Positions 37,362 through 44,814 of a stretch of 64,000 nt of DNA are shown in pieces. Position 1 is the stretch's first letter. Each line of letters begins with the position of its first letter. The position numbers and the translations under genes were made by a program. Under the pieces are notes generated by a model. It was given only the letters and a program-made list of their open reading frames with translations. It had not been told where the DNA came from and ran no database searches. The stretch is taken from positions 51,482 to 115,481 of the forward strand of contig JANLRD010000224.1 of assembly GCA_031368215.1 (NCBI GenBank), given 5' to 3'. The stretch is from JANLQX01 sp031368215. GTDB lineage: Bacteria > Actinomycetota > Acidimicrobiia > Acidimicrobiales > JANYDT01.

Positions 37362-38081
37362 TCACAGGTCTTCGAGAACGGCATCGAAGAGCAGGACGCC
37401 GAGAGCGGTGAACGCCAGAGCGGCAACCACGAGCAGGCGCACCCACGGCCAGCCGTCGATGGAGCGGTCGTCGAGAGCAGCGCGCGTGGCTTGCGACGCA
37501 GCCAGAAGGATCGGGGCGACCAGCGGGAACTCGAGGAGGGGCACGAGGGTGTCACGCGATCGCTGACCACCGGTAAGCGTTGCGTAGATCGTCCCCGTGG
37601 TGGCAAGGACGATGGTCGCGGGCACGGTCGTCGCCGCCAGCAGGAGGGGGTTGCGCAGGGTTGCGTCGAACAGCAGCACCACACCGATGGCGAGCAACAC
37701 CTCGAGCACGGCGAGCTGGAGAAAGACGGCGGCGGACTTGCCCAGGAAGATCCCGGCGGGATCCATACCGGAGAGTCGCAGACCGTCGCGTCCGCCGTCG
37801 GCCTGCTCGAGGGCTGACGATCGCTGGACGGCGAGCAACGCCGCGAACAGGGTGGCCAGCCAAAACAGGCCCGCCGAGATTGCCGCCGCCGACACGGTGT
37901 TGGCGGACGACTCGCCCGGCCCGCGAACGACGAGCTCGTCGAGCCCGAAGGCGAACAGCACGAGGACCATGACACCGAACGGGGCGATCTGTGTCGTCGT
38001 GACCTTCGAGCGCCGCTCGATGCGGAGGTCCTTGGTGAGGACCGTGAGTGCGTCACGGAGCATGGGTGACGGCGCGGTCAT
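37362..38081 (-). CDS. ccmB: ABC permease subunit CcmB
   Basis: A 239-residue membrane protein with the CcmB start RDALTVLTKDLRIERRSK, six hydrophobic segments and the conserved LAVQRSSALEQADGGRDGLRLSGMDPAGIFLGKS loop. Permease partner of CcmA, required to free CcmE from CcmC. The start overlaps the end of ccmA by 29 bp. Confidence 0.92.
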   Translation of the reverse strand: MTAPSPMLRDALTVLTKDLRIERRSKVTTTQIAPFGVMVLVLFAFGLDELVVRGPGESSANTVSAAAISAGLFWLATLFAALLAVQRSSALEQADGGRDGLRLSGMDPAGIFLGKSAAVFLQLAVLEVLLAIGVVLLFDATLRNPLLLAATTVPATIVLATTGTIYATLTGGQRSRDTLVPLLEFPLVAPILLAASQATRAALDDRSIDGWPWVRLLVVAALAFTALGVLLFDAVLEDL

Positions 38082-38793
38082 CGGTCACGTGGCCGCCGCC
38101 GACCGTCACGACGCGGGTGGCCAGCGCTTCCGCCCGGGCTTCGTCGTGGGAGGCCACGAGCACGGTTGTGCCACCCGCAGCAGCCTCTCGCACGAGGGTG
38201 TCGAGAAGGTCTCGGGCGTCGGGGTCGAGCCCGGCGTGGGGTTCGTCGAGGAGCCAGAGGGCGGGATTCCGGGCGATCATCGACGCGAGCGAAGTCCTTC
38301 GACGCTGGCCGGCCGAGCATGCGCCGACGCGAAGGTCACGGAGGCGGCCGACCAGACCGACCCGTTCCATCGCCGGGCCGATCCTGGCCGAATCGCCTCC
38401 GCCGGCGCGAACGGCAAACGCGATGTTCTCGGAAACCGTCAGGTCGTCGTAGAGAAACCCCTGGTGACCGAGAAGCCCGACCGAACGGCGGACGGTTCGC
38501 CGGTCGCGTCGGAGATCGACGCCGAGGACGGCTGCGGACCCCTCGGCGACGGTGACAAGACCGCTGACCGCCTTCAGGAGCGTCGTCTTGCCGGCGCCGT
38601 TTGCGCCTCGGATGACGACGATCTCGCCCTGGCTTACCTGGAGGTCCAGTCCGGCGAGTGCCGGGAATCGCCCGAGCAGCACGACGACTCGTTGAAAGTC
38701 GATGACCGGAACCGGGGCGAGCGATCCGTTTCCTGCTGCGTTCAGCCGCCGATTCTCCGCGGCAACGGCAACGGGTGGAGAGCTGTGCACCAT
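38053..38793 (-). CDS. ccmA: ABC ATPase CcmA
   Basis: 246 residues. Walker A RGANGAGKTTLLKAV, Q-loop LLGHQGFLYDDLTVSEN, signature CSAGQRRRTSLASM (a GQRRR variant of LSGGQ, as in CcmA), Walker B LWLLDEPHAGLD and an H-loop histidine. First gene of the ccm operon. The ATG at 38793 has a GGAG ribosome binding site. An ATG at 38811, 10 nt after TATCAT, is an alternative and would give a near-leaderless mRNA. The region is shared with the divergent sortase gene. Confidence 0.88.
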   Translation of the reverse strand: MVHSSPPVAVAAENRRLNAAGNGSLAPVPVIDFQRVVVLLGRFPALAGLDLQVSQGEIVVIRGANGAGKTTLLKAVSGLVTVAEGSAAVLGVDLRRDRRTVRRSVGLLGHQGFLYDDLTVSENIAFAVRAGGGDSARIGPAMERVGLVGRLRDLRVGACSAGQRRRTSLASMIARNPALWLLDEPHAGLDPDARDLLDTLVREAAAGGTTVLVASHDEARAEALATRVVTVGGGHVTDDRAVTHAP

Positions 38794-38833
38794 GTTCTCC
38801 AGCCCGGCCATCAGATGTCCGATGATAGGGGCC

Positions 38834-40126
38834 ATGCGTCGGTTGCTTTCGGGGGTTGGTCGAACCCTCATCACCGCCGGTGTTCTGCTGCTGCTGTTCG
38901 TGGTGTACCAACTCTGGGGCACGAACATCAAGCAGGCCCAGGAGCAGCGCAAGCTGACGAGCGGCTTCGAATCCGAACTCGCCGCCGCCGGGATCACGCC
39001 CATCGAGTTCGGGGACCTCAGGTCGTTGGCGTCCGCCATCGACACGGCGGCGCCCACGACCGGCGTCCCTCCGACGACAGCCGTCGCGTCGACCCCGAAC
39101 GGGACGGCTCGCCCAGCCGTCGCGACGCCGACGACGTTCGTCCCCACAACCACGACGCTCCCCTCCGTACGCGCCGGGCGTTCGCAGATGAAGGCCCCCC
39201 GTCCGGGTCGGGCGATCGGTCTTCTCGTGATCCCCAGGATCAAGCAGCGCCAGGTGATCGTCGAAGGCACCACGAAGACCGACCTCGAGAGCGGGCCAGG
39301 GCGGTACATCCGATCGGCGTACCCCGGTCAGCCGGGGAATGCGGCGATCGCCGGGCACCGCACCACGTTCGGGGCGCCGTTCTTCAACCTCGCGCTCATG
39401 CGACCCGGCGACCCGATCTTCGTCCAGACCCAGCAAGGGAACTTTCGCTACGACGTGATCGACGCCTGTCGCCCGACGTGCACCGGCAGCGGCTTCTTCA
39501 TCGTGTCACCCAGTGACCGAACGGTGCTGGCCCCGACGCCCGGCGAAAACCTGCTCACGCTGACCACGTGCCACCCGAAGTACAGCGCTCGCCAGCGGTT
39601 GATCGTGCGCGCCCGCCTCGTTGGACCCGCCGCGGCCGAAGATTTCTTCCTCCCCTCCGAAGCCCCTCCTGCCTCGCCCCCGCCAGCGGCCCCGGTGCCG
39701 CCAGCGACCGCGCTCCCGGCGACCACGAGTGCGGCAGAAGCGGTCGATGACCCTTCTGTTGATTCGAGCGATCTGTCGTCGGCCGCACCTGCCGAACCGG
39801 TTGTCACGGAAGCAATGGGGACCGCGGCGTCGCCATCGGAGCCCCCGGTTGCGCAAGAGCCTTCACTGTCGAGTCAACGAGATCCGGGCGGGTCGGGTCC
39901 GGTCTGGACGCTCGGCCTGCTCCAGGGACACCGCAGCACCTGGACCCAGACCGGGCTTCTGGCCTCGCTGTGTGCGCTGGTGTGGTTCGGGTTCTGGCGT
40001 CTCGCCAGGCGTCGCCGACTGGCCGCGCAAGCGGTCATCTACGGCGCGGGATTCGTCCTTGCGTTCCTGCCCGTCCTGTATTTCACGTTCGAGGTGCTCT
40101 CCCGGCTTCTGCCGGAGAACCTCTGA
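38834..40126 (+). CDS. Class E sortase
   Basis: 430 residues. N-terminal membrane anchor (about 12-28), Thr/Pro-rich stalk, sortase barrel with the triad H in AGHRTTFGAPF (about 177), Cys in LTLTTCHPKYS (about 243) and Arg in RLIVRARL (about 256). A Pro/Ala-rich segment and two C-terminal membrane helices (about 375-420) follow. Class E enzymes anchor proteins with LAXTG-like signals in GC-rich actinobacteria. No substrate with a visible sorting signal lies nearby; the giant repeat protein at the left edge is a possible client. An upstream ATG at 38822 is possible. Confidence 0.88.
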   Translation: MRRLLSGVGRTLITAGVLLLLFVVYQLWGTNIKQAQEQRKLTSGFESELAAAGITPIEFGDLRSLASAIDTAAPTTGVPPTTAVASTPNGTARPAVATPTTFVPTTTTLPSVRAGRSQMKAPRPGRAIGLLVIPRIKQRQVIVEGTTKTDLESGPGRYIRSAYPGQPGNAAIAGHRTTFGAPFFNLALMRPGDPIFVQTQQGNFRYDVIDACRPTCTGSGFFIVSPSDRTVLAPTPGENLLTLTTCHPKYSARQRLIVRARLVGPAAAEDFFLPSEAPPASPPPAAPVPPATALPATTSAAEAVDDPSVDSSDLSSAAPAEPVVTEAMGTAASPSEPPVAQEPSLSSQRDPGGSGPVWTLGLLQGHRSTWTQTGLLASLCALVWFGFWRLARRRRLAAQAVIYGAGFVLAFLPVLYFTFEVLSRLLPENL

Positions 40127-40180
40127 CGCCGGCCTCAAACGTTTCGCGACGCCGGAGCTGCAGCGTGTCAGCCGGTCAAC

Positions 40181-40396
40181 TCAGGGCTCGAGCACGACGA
40201 GCACGTCGCCGTCTTGCACCTGATCGGTCGGCTTCACCCGAACTTCGGTGATCACCCCGCCCCGTTCTGCCTCGACCGGGATCTCCATCTTCATCGACTC
40301 GAGGATGACGAGAACGTCTCCCGCAGCGACCGTCGCCCCGACCTCGGCGGGCACCTGCCACACGTTGGCGGCCATCTCTGCTCGAATCTCGCTCAT
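40181..40396 (-). CDS. Single-domain biotin/lipoyl-carrier protein
   Basis: 71 residues, almost exactly one biotinyl domain: the biotinylated lysine lies in ILESMKMEIPVEAE with the hairpin GVITEVRVKPTDQVQDGDVL. Comparable free-standing BCCP-like proteins serve acyl-CoA or pyruvate-type carboxylases, but no carboxylase subunit is in this window. An AGGGAG ribosome binding site 7 nt upstream fixes the start; an in-frame ATG at 40429 would add 11 residues. Confidence 0.88.
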   Translation of the reverse strand: MSEIRAEMAANVWQVPAEVGATVAAGDVLVILESMKMEIPVEAERGGVITEVRVKPTDQVQDGDVLVVLEP

Positions 40397-40474
40397 CGGT
40401 GTGCTCCCTGAAGCAGTCGTGGTCGCCATGAGCGTAGTGATCGTTGACGGACCGCCGGGTAGCCTGAGCGCACC

Positions 40475-41386
40475 ATGCGCCTTGCCGGATTCGCCGTTGC
40501 CCTGGGCCTGTTGGCCGGGCTCGTCGGCGGGGGCTCGTTTCGTCACCTGCGCAAATTCGCACTTCGGTTCATCGGTTTCGGTTCGGTGTGGGTGGTCGGT
40601 TCGCTGATTGCGACGCGCCTCCACGGCACAGCTGCGGTTGTGGTTCTCCTCGTCGCGACGATCTGCGGTATCACCTTCACCGCGTTGAACGCGCTCCGTT
40701 GGCCGGGTCTCGCTGCGGTGAGTTTCGGCCTGCTCCTCAACGCGGTTGTGCTTGCGCTCAATGGGGCGCTCCCCTATGACCTCGCCGCCGCGGAGACGGC
40801 CGGACTCGTTCCCTCCGGGCAGGTCGCGCTCAGGACCGACGGACTCACGCGGCCGTTTCGTGACGGTGACCAGTTCCTCATCGCGGCGCGTCGGATCCCG
40901 ATCGCCCCGTTACGCGCCGTCACGTCCGCCGGCGACCTTCTCATCGCGTTCGGCTTCGGCCTCGCCGCGTTCAATGTCGTGATCGACCGGGGCAAGGCTC
41001 GACCCCATCGCGCCCGTCACCGCATCGGTGAGGTCAGGGCGTCGACGGCCAGCGGGACCGTGATGTTCGGTGTCGACGACACTCCTGTCCGACTCAACCC
41101 GATGGATGTCGCCCTCCAGGTGGCCGATGTCTCCGGGGATCCCGTGGTCCTGGCCGATCTCACCGTCGCCGATCCCGACGATCCTCATCTGGCGAGTGAG
41201 CTGACCGCCCGTGCGGCAGTTCGGGCCGTTCTGACCCAGCATGGTCTTCCACAACTCGGTAATGGGCCGGTTTGCAACGGTGCCCACGCAGCCGACCCTG
41301 CCGCGGAGATCATCGACGACTCGTTCTCCGAGCGCGTGTCGGAGTGTGCAGCGGAGCAAGCCGGACTGGATAGCTTGACCCAGTGA
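40475..41386 (+). CDS. DUF5317 family membrane protein
   Basis: 303 residues. The N-terminal 170 carry four to five membrane helices with the family opening FAVALGLLAGLVGGGSFRHL and the loop GALPYDLAAAETAGLVPSG ... DTLLIAARRIPI-like region (here FLIAARRIPIAPLRAVTSAGD). The C-terminal 120 residues are soluble, acidic and look unrelated to the family core. Function unknown. TAGCCT 9 nt before the ATG may be the -10. The stop overlaps the next start (GTGA). Confidence 0.75.
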   Translation: MRLAGFAVALGLLAGLVGGGSFRHLRKFALRFIGFGSVWVVGSLIATRLHGTAAVVVLLVATICGITFTALNALRWPGLAAVSFGLLLNAVVLALNGALPYDLAAAETAGLVPSGQVALRTDGLTRPFRDGDQFLIAARRIPIAPLRAVTSAGDLLIAFGFGLAAFNVVIDRGKARPHRARHRIGEVRASTASGTVMFGVDDTPVRLNPMDVALQVADVSGDPVVLADLTVADPDDPHLASELTARAAVRAVLTQHGLPQLGNGPVCNGAHAADPAAEIIDDSFSERVSECAAEQAGLDSLTQ

Positions 41387-41706
41387 GTTCTTCCGGCGCC
41401 GCTGACCCCGTGCTTGCCCGACGCGCCCGCATTGCGTTGGCCGTGAGGATCGGCAAGGCCGTGGGATACGGCTGCTTCGCGCTCGCCTGCGTTGCGTTCG
41501 GGTTCATCTGGCTCGACAAACCGACGGACGCGGCGAACACCGTCATCGCCTGGTCGATGGGCGTCGGCTCGCTGTTCCTCGCGCCGGCGATCGTCTTCGG
41601 CTACGCCGTCGCCAAGGCCGAGCGTGAGGAGAAGGCCGACGATGCGGCACGCGCCGCCCGCCGCGCCGCCCGTGAGCAGAAGGCGACTTCTGGTCCCACC
41701 GAGTAA
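41383..41706 (+). CDS. Small two-helix membrane protein
   Basis: 107 residues with two hydrophobic helices (about 27-47 and 57-78) and a highly charged Ala/Arg/Glu C-terminal tail. Unrecognised family. Translationally coupled to the DUF5317 gene by a GTGA overlap, so the two proteins probably act together. Confidence 0.7.
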   Translation: MSSSGAADPVLARRARIALAVRIGKAVGYGCFALACVAFGFIWLDKPTDAANTVIAWSMGVGSLFLAPAIVFGYAVAKAEREEKADDAARAARRAAREQKATSGPTE

Positions 41707-41740
41707 GCCGGACCGGGCTCTCGCGTCGGAGCGCTGGGCT

Positions 41741-42460
41741 TCACACCGCGGACGTCTCGAGGAACGATCTGAGCTGCTCGACGAGAGCGGACAGTGTTCG
41801 CTCACCGTCGCTGGCGTTGGCTGCGGTGGCATCGCCGAGGATTCCCGTCGGGCTCACCGAACGCACCCCGCCTCGCCGTAGCGCGGCCAAAAGGGATGAC
41901 AGCTGCTCGGTGTTCCCCCGAAGTCCCTCGCCTCCGTGATCGCGTGCGACCCGCACGAGGTGAGGAGCAATAGCAAGGAGCAGCGAGGTCTCGGTGTGAC
42001 CGGCGTGGGCGTCGCCGTGGGGGATCGCGGGCCACCACGCAGCAACGTCGCGGCCCTCGGACCGCAGGATCTCGAGGGCATCGGCAAGCGCGTTGTGGTT
42101 GCCTCCGTGACCGTTGACGAACACGAACCGGGCGAACGGTCCACCGTTCGGTTTTGTCGCCGATCGGCCGAGTTCGACGAGGACGCCCGTCAGCGCGGCT
42201 GTGCCGATCGAGAGCGTCCCGGGGAACCCGGCGTGCTCTCCCGATGCTCCATAGGGGAGCGCGGGGGCGACCAGCACCCCGCCGCCCATCGTTGCCGCGG
42301 CACGGGTGGCGACTTCCGTGGCGATCACGGTGTCGGTGTCGAGGGGCAGGTGAGGGCCGTGCTGCTCGGTGGATCCCAATGGCACCAGCAGAGTCAGGCC
42401 GGATCGGACTTCGGTCCAGCTCCGTCGCACCAGGTCGTTGGAGGCATCGTCCGTATCCAT
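41741..42460 (-). CDS. mftE: Mycofactocin precursor peptidase MftE (creatininase family)
   Basis: A 239-residue metal-dependent amidohydrolase that releases the modified Val-Tyr dipeptide unit from MftA. The metal motif STEQHGPHLPLDTD is at 30-43, the second motif VNGHGGNH at 115-122, and HTETSLLL near 155 completes the creatininase site. The ATG lies 1 nt after the stop of the ETF-beta gene, making it the last gene of the fix-like electron-transfer operon and not part of an mftABC run. Confidence 0.9.
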   Translation of the reverse strand: MDTDDASNDLVRRSWTEVRSGLTLLVPLGSTEQHGPHLPLDTDTVIATEVATRAAATMGGGVLVAPALPYGASGEHAGFPGTLSIGTAALTGVLVELGRSATKPNGGPFARFVFVNGHGGNHNALADALEILRSEGRDVAAWWPAIPHGDAHAGHTETSLLLAIAPHLVRVARDHGGEGLRGNTEQLSSLLAALRRGGVRSVSPTGILGDATAANASDGERTLSALVEQLRSFLETSAV

Positions 42461-42461
42461 G

Positions 42462-43313
42462 TCAGCCCGGTAGCTGTCGCCACGCCCGAAGGTGGTCGAG
42501 GATCATGTCAGCGGCGGCGTCGGGGTCCAAGGCGAGGCGTTGCGGTGGGGTGCGGCTCGTGTGGGCGTGGGTGAGCGCTTCGACGCGCTGTCGCGGATCG
42601 GCGGCCAGCGGTGCGTCGAGGATGCGGGCTCGCGGGCGGAACGGGCCGACCCGCTGGGGTGCCGGCTCCCATTCGAGGTCGGCGGCTCCGACCGCCACCA
42701 CCGCCACGGCGGCCGTCCTGGCGTGCAGTACGCCACGAAGCGGGGCGCGGCGGAGCCGTGCTGTCGTCCCTTCAACGGACAGCACTGCTGGCCCGGTCAC
42801 GGCGAGGACCTCGCGGCGGCCGCCGTCGAGGCGGCGTTCGACCTGCAGGTGTTCGGCGCCGGTCTGCTCGATACGCACCAGCCCGCATACGGCGTCGAGG
42901 GACAGTTCAGCGGCCAGAAAGGACGGCACGGATGCCGAGCCTCGATCGAGGCTCCAGTCGCCGCAGAGCACCATCTGCGGGTCGAGGGAGCGGGCTACGT
43001 CGGCGAGCAGGCGTGCGATGCAGGCGCTGCTCGGTTGGTGCTCATCCCCGTCGTCGAGGTGAATACGCGTGGCCGCTGTGGCTCCGGCCGCGAGTGCGTC
43101 GCGGAGCATGGCGTCTGCTGCTGCGGTCGCAACGGTGATGACGTGAGCCGTCGTAGCCCGGGCTTCGGCGAGACGCAAGGCCCACTCCAGCGCTGCCTGG
43201 TCGGCGAGCGAAGGTCCAGACCAGCGTTCGTCGGTCACGACCGAACCGGTCAGCGGATCGATCTCCGGTCGCAGCGCAACCCATTTCATGCAGACGACGA
43301 TCGGCGATGACAT
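42462..43313 (-). CDS. Mycofactocin-associated electron transfer flavoprotein beta subunit
   Basis: 283 residues of the ETF-beta/FixA fold: N-terminal strand SPIVVCMKWVALRPEIDP, the nucleotide-binding turn TVATAAADAMLRDALAAGA, DPQMVLCGDWSLDRGSASVPSFLA and the flavoprotein closing strands. It pairs with ETF-alpha (46349-47287) to carry electrons from flavin dehydrogenases to FixC. Its sequence is divergent from housekeeping ETF-beta and matches the type encoded with mycofactocin genes. The ATG at 43313 is chosen because it includes the first beta strand; it lies 28 bp after the ferredoxin gene. Confidence 0.87.
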   Translation of the reverse strand: MSSPIVVCMKWVALRPEIDPLTGSVVTDERWSGPSLADQAALEWALRLAEARATTAHVITVATAAADAMLRDALAAGATAATRIHLDDGDEHQPSSACIARLLADVARSLDPQMVLCGDWSLDRGSASVPSFLAAELSLDAVCGLVRIEQTGAEHLQVERRLDGGRREVLAVTGPAVLSVEGTTARLRRAPLRGVLHARTAAVAVVAVGAADLEWEPAPQRVGPFRPRARILDAPLAADPRQRVEALTHAHTSRTPPQRLALDPDAAADMILDHLRAWRQLPG

Positions 43314-43341
43314 CGCCCGGTTCATCGCCGTGGGTCCGTTC

Positions 43342-43632
43342 TCATCCGTGCCGGAAGACGACGCCATGCCCGCCTTCTGGATACGACCAGCTGAGTGCGC
43401 CCTCGGTGTTGCAGACGAGGTAGCACGTCCCGCATTCGAAGCACTGCTCGTAGTTGAACAGGATGCCTCCGTCGTTCGTCGGGACGAAGAGCTTGGCCGG
43501 GCAGGCGTGGACGCACGCGCTTGTCGTGCAACTCCGGCAGAGCTCGGAGTCGACGACGATGTGCGGCGTGTGGGAGACCCGGAAGTCGACCGTCTCCATC
43601 CGCTCGTCAAAGGCCATCACCGCACGTCGCAT
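43342..43632 (-). CDS. FixX-like ferredoxin
   Basis: A 96-residue ferredoxin-like protein: CRSCTTSACVHACP and, after a linker, CFECGTCYLVC, the Cys layout of FixX, partner of FixC. It would feed or take electrons at the FixC quinone reductase. It starts at an ATG 8 nt after TACCTT and lies right after the inverted hairpin repeat, so it may have its own promoter although it is within the fix-like block. Confidence 0.88.
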   Translation of the reverse strand: MRRAVMAFDERMETVDFRVSHTPHIVVDSELCRSCTTSACVHACPAKLFVPTNDGGILFNYEQCFECGTCYLVCNTEGALSWSYPEGGHGVVFRHG

Positions 43633-43640
43633 CACCGACG

Positions 43641-43646
43641 AAGGTA
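43641..43646 (-). promoter_or_regulatory. -10 hexamer of the fixX-like gene
   Basis: TACCTT on the minus strand, 8 nt before the ATG at 43632. Confidence 0.45.
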
Positions 43647-43656
43647 GCGCCCTTGT

Positions 43657-43729
43657 CGTTCTTGGGAGAGAGGTTGCCCCCAAAGATGGGGGCAGAACAC
43701 CTCCGAGCGGCGCACGGTGGTGTTCTTCC
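43657..43729 (-). repeat. Double-hairpin repeat, copy B1 (inverted)
   Basis: 73 bp, the reverse complement of the unit at 43789-43858 with diverged positions. Stem AGAACACC ... GGTGTTCT and GCCCCCA ... TGGGGGC. With B2 it forms an inverted pair around 59 bp. Confidence 0.78.
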
Positions 43730-43788
43730 GCAGCCCCCGGGTGCGGTGATCGGTTGCCAGCTGAGCAACGGGCGTCGTGGCTAGAGGA

Positions 43789-43858
43789 GGCAAAACACCT
43801 CCCAACGCTGTTCGGAGGTGTTTTGCCCCCAGATATGGGGGCAACCTCTCTCCCAACG
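43789..43858 (+). repeat. Double-hairpin repeat, copy B2
   Basis: 70 bp. Stem AAAACACCTCC ... GGAGGTGTTTT (11 bp, perfect) and TGCCCCCA ... TGGGGGCA. The whole B1-B2 element, 43657-43858, fills the gap between the LOG and ferredoxin genes. Confidence 0.8.
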
Positions 43859-43871
43859 ATCCCGAGGGCCA

Positions 43872-44804
43872 TCACCACGCGGTCGGGGGCTCGAAAGCGG
43901 CGAGGAAGGCGAGGATGGCGGCGGGGTCGGGGGTGACGATCACGTGGCGGGCGTAGTCGGCGTCGCCGAAGAGCGGGCGGAGGAACCGTTCGATCGGGAA
44001 GTGCCGGCTCCACCAGTGGTCGATACCAGCGAACGGGAGATCGAGAAAGCACATTGGACTGAACCACCGCTGGGTTCGGTAGACGTTCTGCGCGGCGTCC
44101 TGGAAGACCTCCTGCAGCGTTCCGGCGTTTCCCGGCGCGTAGATCACTCCGTGACGCGCGATGGCCAGTAGGCCGTCCTCCCGGAGGGCGTTGGACACGT
44201 ACTTGGCGATGTGCGTGGCGAACGGTGTCGGCGGTTCGTGACCGTAGAACCACGTCGGGACGCTGAGGCTCGACATGGGTGGGGCGGCGAGGTCCTCGAG
44301 CAGGCGGAACGCCGGCGCCTGCCACCGGTGAAGTGCCCGGACGAGCTCCCGGTCGACGCGTCCATCGCGGCCGACGATGGCGGTCGTGCCGGACGGAAAC
44401 GTGGCGGCAGACCCGAGGAACGCGATCGCATCGGCGAGCGTCGCATCGTCGCGTGTGGCGAGCATCGCGCCGAGGTGGGTTGCTTCCATCGCGCCGGGCC
44501 CGCCGCCGCTGGTGACGACGACACCCGCGGAGCCGAGGTCCCGGGCCAGGCGGGCGATCGTCGTGTACGTGGTGCTGGAGCGTTCGACCCGGTGGCCGCC
44601 CATGATCGCGACGCATCGACGCTCTCCGAGGAATTCGTTCCGTCCTTCCGTGACCTGCTGGTCCTGTTCAGCCCACGCGATGCGCTGTGCCTGGGTGGAC
44701 GGCCTGCGAGTGGCGAGGAACGTCCGGAAGTCGAACGTGTCGAGGTACGACTCGGCGATGCCGGGGTCGAATCCGTCGAACAGGTCGACCGGGGAGAACA
44801 GCAT
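43872..44804 (-). CDS. LOG-family Rossmann nucleotide-binding protein
   Basis: A 310-residue protein related to the lysine-decarboxylase-like/LOG family, which cleaves nucleoside monophosphates to base and ribose phosphate. The core motifs are SGGGPGAMEATHLG and PGNAGTLQEVFQDA; the second differs from the PGGxGTxxE of classical LOG enzymes by Asn-Ala, typical of the longer branch whose function is unsettled. The ATG at 44804 lies 10 bp after the fixC-like stop; an ATG at 44846 would overlap fixC by 32 bp. Its place inside the fix-like block is unexplained. Confidence 0.8.
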   Translation of the reverse strand: MLFSPVDLFDGFDPGIAESYLDTFDFRTFLATRRPSTQAQRIAWAEQDQQVTEGRNEFLGERRCVAIMGGHRVERSSTTYTTIARLARDLGSAGVVVTSGGGPGAMEATHLGAMLATRDDATLADAIAFLGSAATFPSGTTAIVGRDGRVDRELVRALHRWQAPAFRLLEDLAAPPMSSLSVPTWFYGHEPPTPFATHIAKYVSNALREDGLLAIARHGVIYAPGNAGTLQEVFQDAAQNVYRTQRWFSPMCFLDLPFAGIDHWWSRHFPIERFLRPLFGDADYARHVIVTPDPAAILAFLAAFEPPTAW

Positions 44805-44814
44805 CGCCGCGACG

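Noticed and set aside
37597..39516. A 639-codon plus-strand frame
   Set aside because: Runs antisense through ccmB and ccmA and out of frame through the sortase gene. Composition typical of GC-rich shadow frames.
43657..43858. The hairpin pair as a simple intrinsic terminator
   Set aside because: No T-run, a conserved 70-bp unit with copies elsewhere, and two units in opposite orientation. A repeat element fits better.
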